Below, one piece after another: positions 60,174-64,000 of a stretch of 64,000 nucleotides of DNA. Each line of letters starts with the position of its first letter. The first letter of the stretch is position 1. The position numbers and the translations under genes were made by a program. The notes below the pieces were generated by a model. The model ran no database searches, had not been told where the DNA came from, and saw nothing but the letters and a program-made list of their open reading frames with translations. Origin of the DNA: Streptomyces sp. NBC_00271 (GTDB lineage Bacteria > Actinomycetota > Actinomycetes > Streptomycetales > Streptomycetaceae); the NCBI RefSeq assembly GCF_036178845.1, contig NZ_CP108070.1:9734001-9798000 (forward strand), in the 5' to 3' direction.

Positions 60174-61361
60174 ATGACGCAATACATGCAGGACCCGGCT
60201 CTCTGGGCTCTTATCGCTGGTACTCCGCTTGCAGCTACCGCCATTATTCGCGGAAAGCGGTCTGCGCGGAGTTTAAGGCAGGGAAATCAAGAACTCAGGG
60301 ATCACTACGCTGAGCTTGAGAATCAATATTCGGCCTCGGTGAAGAAGGCTCAGGAGCAAGCCGAAGAAGCAACGAGAACCGCGCTCAAATCGGCGATGCG
60401 GACGCTTCAGGGTCTCGCCGCCGAACAGCAGTTGGCCATTTCCAAACTGCAGAGCAAGTATGGCGAGTCGGTGATTCTCCAGGACCTCCTGGAAATCGAC
60501 CACATGAACTCGCAGTTCGGGCGGCGCGCACAGTCCATCGCGGTGCTCTGCGAAGGCTGGCTGGGACGGCAGCGTGACGTCGCGTCGGTATACGACGTGG
60601 TCCGCAGCGCGCAGGGCAGGATCCGGCACTTCCAGCGGGTCGAAATCCTTTCGCAGGTCGATTTCGCGGTCACCAACCGAGCCGTCGAACCGGTGGCGCT
60701 GGCCCTTGCGGAACTGCTCGACAACGCCACGAGCTACTCGGCACCGGAAACCAGTGTCGAGATCAATGTCCGTGCCGTACCCAAGGGCATCTGCATCGTC
60801 GTCGACGACGCCGGTGTCGGCATGAACGAGGAGGAGAAGGCCCGAGCGGCGAAACTCCTTTCGAGTGAGCGGGCCTCGGGTGTCTCCGGGCTCGGCAATC
60901 CTCCGCAGTTCGGCTTCGCGGTGATCGGTGTGCTCTGTGAGCGCTACGGCTTCACGGTGTCCGTCGACTCGACCTCTCCCTACGGGGGTGTGCGAGCGGT
61001 GGTCCTGCTGCCGGACGAGCTGCTCACGAGCATGCCGCAACCAAAGGAGCGAGCACAGACTGTGAGCACTGTTCCCTCGCTGAACCCGAGCGGCCCGGAA
61101 CCCGCCGCGGCCGTGTCCACGACCGCCGACGGTCTTCCCAAGCGCCGCCGCAGGCGGGCCATGGCCATCGTGCCGCCGAGTTCCGAAACCACGGGCGCCC
61201 CCATGACCACGGGCACCCCGATCCGCTCCGAAGAGGAGACCGCCTCGATCATGGGTGCCTTCCAGCGCGGCACGCAGTCCGGTCGAGCCGCGCTCCCGGA
61301 GCCTGCGGGCCGCACGAGCAACGCACATGACGCAAGCAGCGAAGGGCATGAGGTTTCGTGA
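60174..61361 (+). CDS. rarA: conservon 2 sensor-like histidine kinase (RarA/CvnA9-like)
   Basis: 395 residues. There is one N-terminal membrane helix (LWALIAGTPLAATAIIRG) and a coiled-coil stretch (SLRQGNQELRDHYAELENQYSASVKKAQEQAEEA). The HATPase domain has N-box LALAELLDNATSYSAPETS and G1 VVDDAGVGMNEEE. The C-terminal 90 residues are linker-like. Much shorter than CvnA of conservon 1 and with one helix, it fits the RarA type of the rarABCDE operon, in which this protein and its partners repress aerial-mycelium formation in S. coelicolor and S. griseus. The AT-richer first 60 codons contrast with the rest. Confidence 0.85.
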   Translation: MTQYMQDPALWALIAGTPLAATAIIRGKRSARSLRQGNQELRDHYAELENQYSASVKKAQEQAEEATRTALKSAMRTLQGLAAEQQLAISKLQSKYGESVILQDLLEIDHMNSQFGRRAQSIAVLCEGWLGRQRDVASVYDVVRSAQGRIRHFQRVEILSQVDFAVTNRAVEPVALALAELLDNATSYSAPETSVEINVRAVPKGICIVVDDAGVGMNEEEKARAAKLLSSERASGVSGLGNPPQFGFAVIGVLCERYGFTVSVDSTSPYGGVRAVVLLPDELLTSMPQPKERAQTVSTVPSLNPSGPEPAAAVSTTADGLPKRRRRRAMAIVPPSSETTGAPMTTGTPIRSEEETASIMGAFQRGTQSGRAALPEPAGRTSNAHDASSEGHEVS

Positions 61362-61759
61362 ACAACGATCTGTCATGGATGCTTGACGGCGTCCTGGAGA
61401 TTCCCGGGGCTCTGCACGCGGTCCTGGTCTCCGCCGACGGGCTCTTGATGGCGTCCTCGAAGGGGGTCGGAAGGGACCACGCGGACACCGTCGCCGCCGC
61501 GATGAGCGGTGTGCAGTCACTGAGCCGCTCGATCGGGTTCTTCTGCGACGGGTCCGATCTGAAGTGGCGGCAGACGCTCGTCGAGTTCGACGGTGGCTGG
61601 GTCTTCCTGATCTCCGCCGGTGACGGCGCGTACCTCGCGGTCTCGGCCTCTCCCGACGTCGAGATGGGGGAGATCACCTTCCGTATGCAGCAGCTCGTCG
61701 GCCAGCTGGGCAAGGCGCTGACGACTCCGCCGCGCGAGAACATCGGCGCACGCCAGTGA
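61358..61759 (+). CDS. rarB: conservon 2 roadblock/LC7 protein (RarB-like)
   Basis: 133 residues from a GTG overlapping the rarA stop. Roadblock signatures are LSWMLDGVLEIPGALHAVLVSADGLLMASSKGVG, AAAMSGVQSLSRSIGFF and WVFLISAGDGAYLAVSASPD. It should bind the RarD GTPase. It overlaps rarC by GTGA. Length and order match RarB/CvnB proteins. Confidence 0.88.
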   Translation: MNNDLSWMLDGVLEIPGALHAVLVSADGLLMASSKGVGRDHADTVAAAMSGVQSLSRSIGFFCDGSDLKWRQTLVEFDGGWVFLISAGDGAYLAVSASPDVEMGEITFRMQQLVGQLGKALTTPPRENIGARQ

Positions 61760-62133
61760 CCGATTCCGAGCGGCAGGAGCCCGAGGCCGCGGAGTTAGTG
61801 CGGCCGTACGTCATCACCAATGGCCGGGATCTTCCCGACGGCGACCAGTTCTCCCTGATCACGCTGGTCACGGCGGCCGCCGACCATCAGCAGCGGCCGG
61901 CCCGGCTCTCCCCGGAGGAACAGAGCCTGCTGGAGATGTGCTCCGGCGGCTACCTCTCGGTCGCCGAGATCGCGGGACACCTGCGCCTGCCCATGGGCGT
62001 GGTGAAGATCCTTCTCAATGCCCTCGCCGAAGGCGGTTACCTCATCACGCGCGCGCCGGTGGCGCGCGCCCGCCTGGTCGACGAGCAGATTCTTCAGGAG
62101 GTGCTGGATGGTCTCCGGGCCCGTTTTGGATGA
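61756..62133 (+). CDS. rarC: conservon 2 DUF742 protein (RarC-like)
   Basis: 125 residues from the GTG at 61756. DUF742 marks are AAELVRPYVITNGRDLPDGDQF and the winged-helix-like CSGGYLSVAEIAGHLRLPMGVVKILLNALAEGGYLI. It is the third component of the rar complex. Its 3' end overlaps rarD by 26 bases. Confidence 0.86.
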   Translation: MTDSERQEPEAAELVRPYVITNGRDLPDGDQFSLITLVTAAADHQQRPARLSPEEQSLLEMCSGGYLSVAEIAGHLRLPMGVVKILLNALAEGGYLITRAPVARARLVDEQILQEVLDGLRARFG

Positions 62134-62701
62134 GAAGGCGTACGTCCGCGGTGGAGCGGCGCAGACCGCCGTGAAGATCCTGATCGTCGGGCACTTCGCG
62201 GTGGGCAAGACCACCTTCGTCGGGACGATGTCGGAGATTCCTCCGCTGTCCACGGAGGAGACGATGACGCAGGCCGGCGAGGAGATCGACGACCTCAAGG
62301 GCGTCCGCGGCAAGACCACCACCACGGTGGCCATGGACTTCGGACGCCTCACGATCAGTGATCACGTCGTGCTGTACCTGTTCGGTACGCCGGGCCAGCA
62401 GCGGTTCGTGCAGATGTGGGAGGACATGGCGCGCGGCGCTCTCGGGGCGCTCGTGCTGGTCGACCCCGAGCGGCTGGCGGATTCCTTCGCCGTCATCGAC
62501 CTGATCGAGCAGTACGGACTCGCCTACGCCATTGCCGTGAACCACTTCGACGGCACGCCGCTTCGTGGCGAAGAGGCGCTGCGTGAGGCGCTGGACCTGC
62601 TCCCCGACACCCCGGTCGTCACCTGCGACGCTCGCGACGAGAATTCATCAGCAAGCGCCCTGATCACCCTCGTTCACTATTTGCAGGACCGTGCCCGCTA
62701 G
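62108..62701 (+). CDS. rarD: conservon 2 small GTPase (RarD-like)
   Basis: 197 residues from the ATG at 62108. G1 is VGHFAVGKTTFVGTMSE, the G3 equivalent LYLFGTPGQQRFVQMW, and G4 VNHFDG. It is close to CvnD of conservon 1 in length and layout, so the two conservons carry paralogous GTPases. In the rar system this protein switches the complex between nucleotide states. The next gene, an apparent P450, follows after 8 bases. Confidence 0.9.
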   Translation: MVSGPVLDEKAYVRGGAAQTAVKILIVGHFAVGKTTFVGTMSEIPPLSTEETMTQAGEEIDDLKGVRGKTTTTVAMDFGRLTISDHVVLYLFGTPGQQRFVQMWEDMARGALGALVLVDPERLADSFAVIDLIEQYGLAYAIAVNHFDGTPLRGEEALREALDLLPDTPVVTCDARDENSSASALITLVHYLQDRAR

Positions 62702-62709
62702 GAGCAAGC

Positions 62710-64000
62710 ATGAACACTGAATCCACCGTCCCCGTGCCACCACCCGGCTGCCCGGCTCATGCCACGGGTGAGCCGGTGCCGTTGCACGGGGCGGAGTTCG
62801 CGGCCGATCCGCAAGCCTATTACGAGTACATGCGTCACTACGGGCCGACCGCTCCGGTCGAACTCGCCCCCGGTGTCGAGGCGACCCTTGTCACGGATTA
62901 CTCGGCGGCGCTCCAGCTGCTCCAGAACGCGGGTGCCTTCCGGAAGGACTCGCGCCGCTGGCGGGATTTCAACGAGGGCGAGATCAGTCCGGACAGTCCG
63001 GTGCTTCCGCTTCTCGTGTACCGGCCCAACGCCATGTTCAGTGACGGGGCCGACCACATGCGGCTGCGGCAGGCCATCACGGACAGCTTCGCGCGTGTCG
63101 ATTCGCATTGGCTGAGCCAGAGCGCCGAGCGGGTCTCCAATTACCTCATCGCCCAGTTCCACACCCGTGGCTCGGCCGATCTGCTCAACGACTACGCCAA
63201 GCTGCTGCCGCTTTTCGTGTTCAACGAACTCTTCGGCTGCCCCGCGGAGATCGGCGACCGGGTCCTCTTCGGTATATCCGGCATTTTCGACGGTGTGAAT
63301 GCCGAGAAGGCGAACGAGGTACTGGGTCAGGCCGTGGGCGAGCTGGTGGCCCTCAAGCGGTCCCGGCCCGGCGACGACGTCACCTCCTGGCTGATGCAGC
63401 ATCAGGCGCGCCTGACCAACGAGGAGATGGCCCATCAACTCGTCCTGCTCCTGGGCGCCGGTGCGGAGCCGCTGCGCAACCTCATCTCCAACACCCTGCA
63501 TCTGCTGCTGACCAACGACCGTTACGCGGCAGGCGGGTTGATCGAAGAGGCCATCGACACCACGCTGTGGAAGAACCCGCCCATGGCGAACTACGCGCCG
63601 CACTACCCGGCGGCCGACATGGAGTTCGGGGGACAGAAGCTGGCGGCGGGCGACCTCGTGCTGGTCAGCTTCGCGGCCGCCAACTCCGACCCGGCGCTCG
63701 CGGCGTCCCGGCACGCGTCGAGCAACCGCTCCCACCTGGCGTGGAGCGCGGGACCGCACGCCTGCCCGGCCAAGGACCCCGCCCGGCTCATCACCGTGAC
63801 GGCCATCGAGAACCTCTTCAACCGGCTGCCCGACGTCGAACTGGCCATACCCGAGGACAGTCTGACCTGGCGTCCGGGTCCCTTCAACCGGGCGCTGGCC
63901 GCGCTTCCGGCCCGTTTCACCCCCGTACGGGCCGCCCGGCAGCCCGACCCGCAGCACCGCCCGGAGACCACGGCGCGCGGCGACCAAGGAGGTGCGCAGG
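62710..64000 (+). CDS. rarE: cytochrome P450 of the rar operon (RarE/CYP157-like), 3' end outside window
   Basis: 430 codons are visible from the ATG at 62710 (AGGAGCAAGC upstream) with no stop before 64000. P450 landmarks are MFSDGADHMRLRQAITDSF (C-helix), LVLLLGAGAEPLRNLISN (I-helix, atypical) and HLAWSAGPHACPAKDPARLI with the haem cysteine. The K-helix ExxR is absent: EEAIDTTLWKNPP stands at that place, so both the Glu-Arg pair and the Gly after the cysteine are changed. CYP157 family members are known to lack ExxR, and RarE is of that family, so this is a family trait, not decay. It may be a signalling or non-oxidative P450. Confidence 0.87.
   Translation, partial: MNTESTVPVPPPGCPAHATGEPVPLHGAEFAADPQAYYEYMRHYGPTAPVELAPGVEATLVTDYSAALQLLQNAGAFRKDSRRWRDFNEGEISPDSPVLPLLVYRPNAMFSDGADHMRLRQAITDSFARVDSHWLSQSAERVSNYLIAQFHTRGSADLLNDYAKLLPLFVFNELFGCPAEIGDRVLFGISGIFDGVNAEKANEVLGQAVGELVALKRSRPGDDVTSWLMQHQARLTNEEMAHQLVLLLGAGAEPLRNLISNTLHLLLTNDRYAAGGLIEEAIDTTLWKNPPMANYAPHYPAADMEFGGQKLAAGDLVLVSFAAANSDPALAASRHASSNRSHLAWSAGPHACPAKDPARLITVTAIENLFNRLPDVELAIPEDSLTWRPGPFNRALAALPARFTPVRAARQPDPQHRPETTARGDQGGAQ

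Noticed and set aside
62759..63115. A 118-codon plus-strand frame at the end of the window
   Set aside because: It is out of frame with the P450 that begins at 62710 and stays open to the window end, and it has no domain of its own.

Overview
The window is very GC-rich actinobacterial DNA. Third-codon-position G/C, frequent GTG/TTG starts, GTGA/ATGA overlaps between genes, two conservons and a hopanoid operon all point to Streptomyces. Gene order in the first half (idi, CDF transporter, galE, CDP-alcohol transferases, hopanoid genes) matches, as I recall it, the S. coelicolor region around SCO6750-SCO6770. No database was consulted. Family names rest on motifs and remembered similarity.

Layout. 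1-3.4 kb: the end of a GlxA-type AraC regulator, a DJ-1/PfpI protein, an enoyl-CoA hydratase, a DUF308 membrane protein and an anti-sigma-type ATPase. 3.4-7.4 kb (minus strand): isopentenyl-diphosphate isomerase, a methyltransferase, a cation efflux protein and UDP-galactose 4-epimerase. 7.6-14.8 kb (plus): a tightly overlapping run with a large CDP-alcohol phosphotransferase, a nucleotidyltransferase, a glycerol-1-phosphate-dehydrogenase-like enzyme, a second CDP-alcohol phosphotransferase, a GT2 glycosyltransferase and a TagGH/Wzm-Wzt-type ABC exporter. It probably makes and exports a glycerol-phosphate-containing surface glycan or lipid. 15.1-28 kb: the hopanoid operon hpnC-hpnD-DUF6380-hpnE-prenyl synthase-shc-hpnG-hpnH-ispG-dxs-aminotransferase. 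It includes its own MEP-pathway genes and a conserved-looking 46-residue ORF between hpnD and hpnE.

28-37 kb: an XRE-cupin regulator with a small DUF6126 membrane protein behind twin operators, a tyrosine phosphatase, a GH36 alpha-galactosidase, a LysM-M23 cell-wall hydrolase behind a c-di-AMP (ydaO-type) riboswitch, a PL11 rhamnogalacturonan lyase carrying an in-frame small repeat, a DUF6250 protein and an SGNH hydrolase. 37.8-42 kb (minus): an operon of a ThDP 2-oxoacid decarboxylase, a Glu/Leu-type dehydrogenase, a SnoaL-like protein and a TetR regulator, with paired operators in its promoter. Then come a metallo-hydrolase and conservon 1 (43.9-48.1 kb).

48.3-56.6 kb: threonine catabolism (tdh-kbl), LysR, XRE-GNAT, a coupled sigma-factor operon, a YjbR protein and a split transketolase behind a MerR-type promoter. 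56.8-64 kb: tRNA-Pro(GGG), a decayed cytochrome P450 pseudogene, an ABC exporter and conservon 2, which is of rar type (rarABCDE) and ends in a P450 that runs off the window and lacks the ExxR motif. There are no insertion sequences, rRNA genes or CRISPR arrays.
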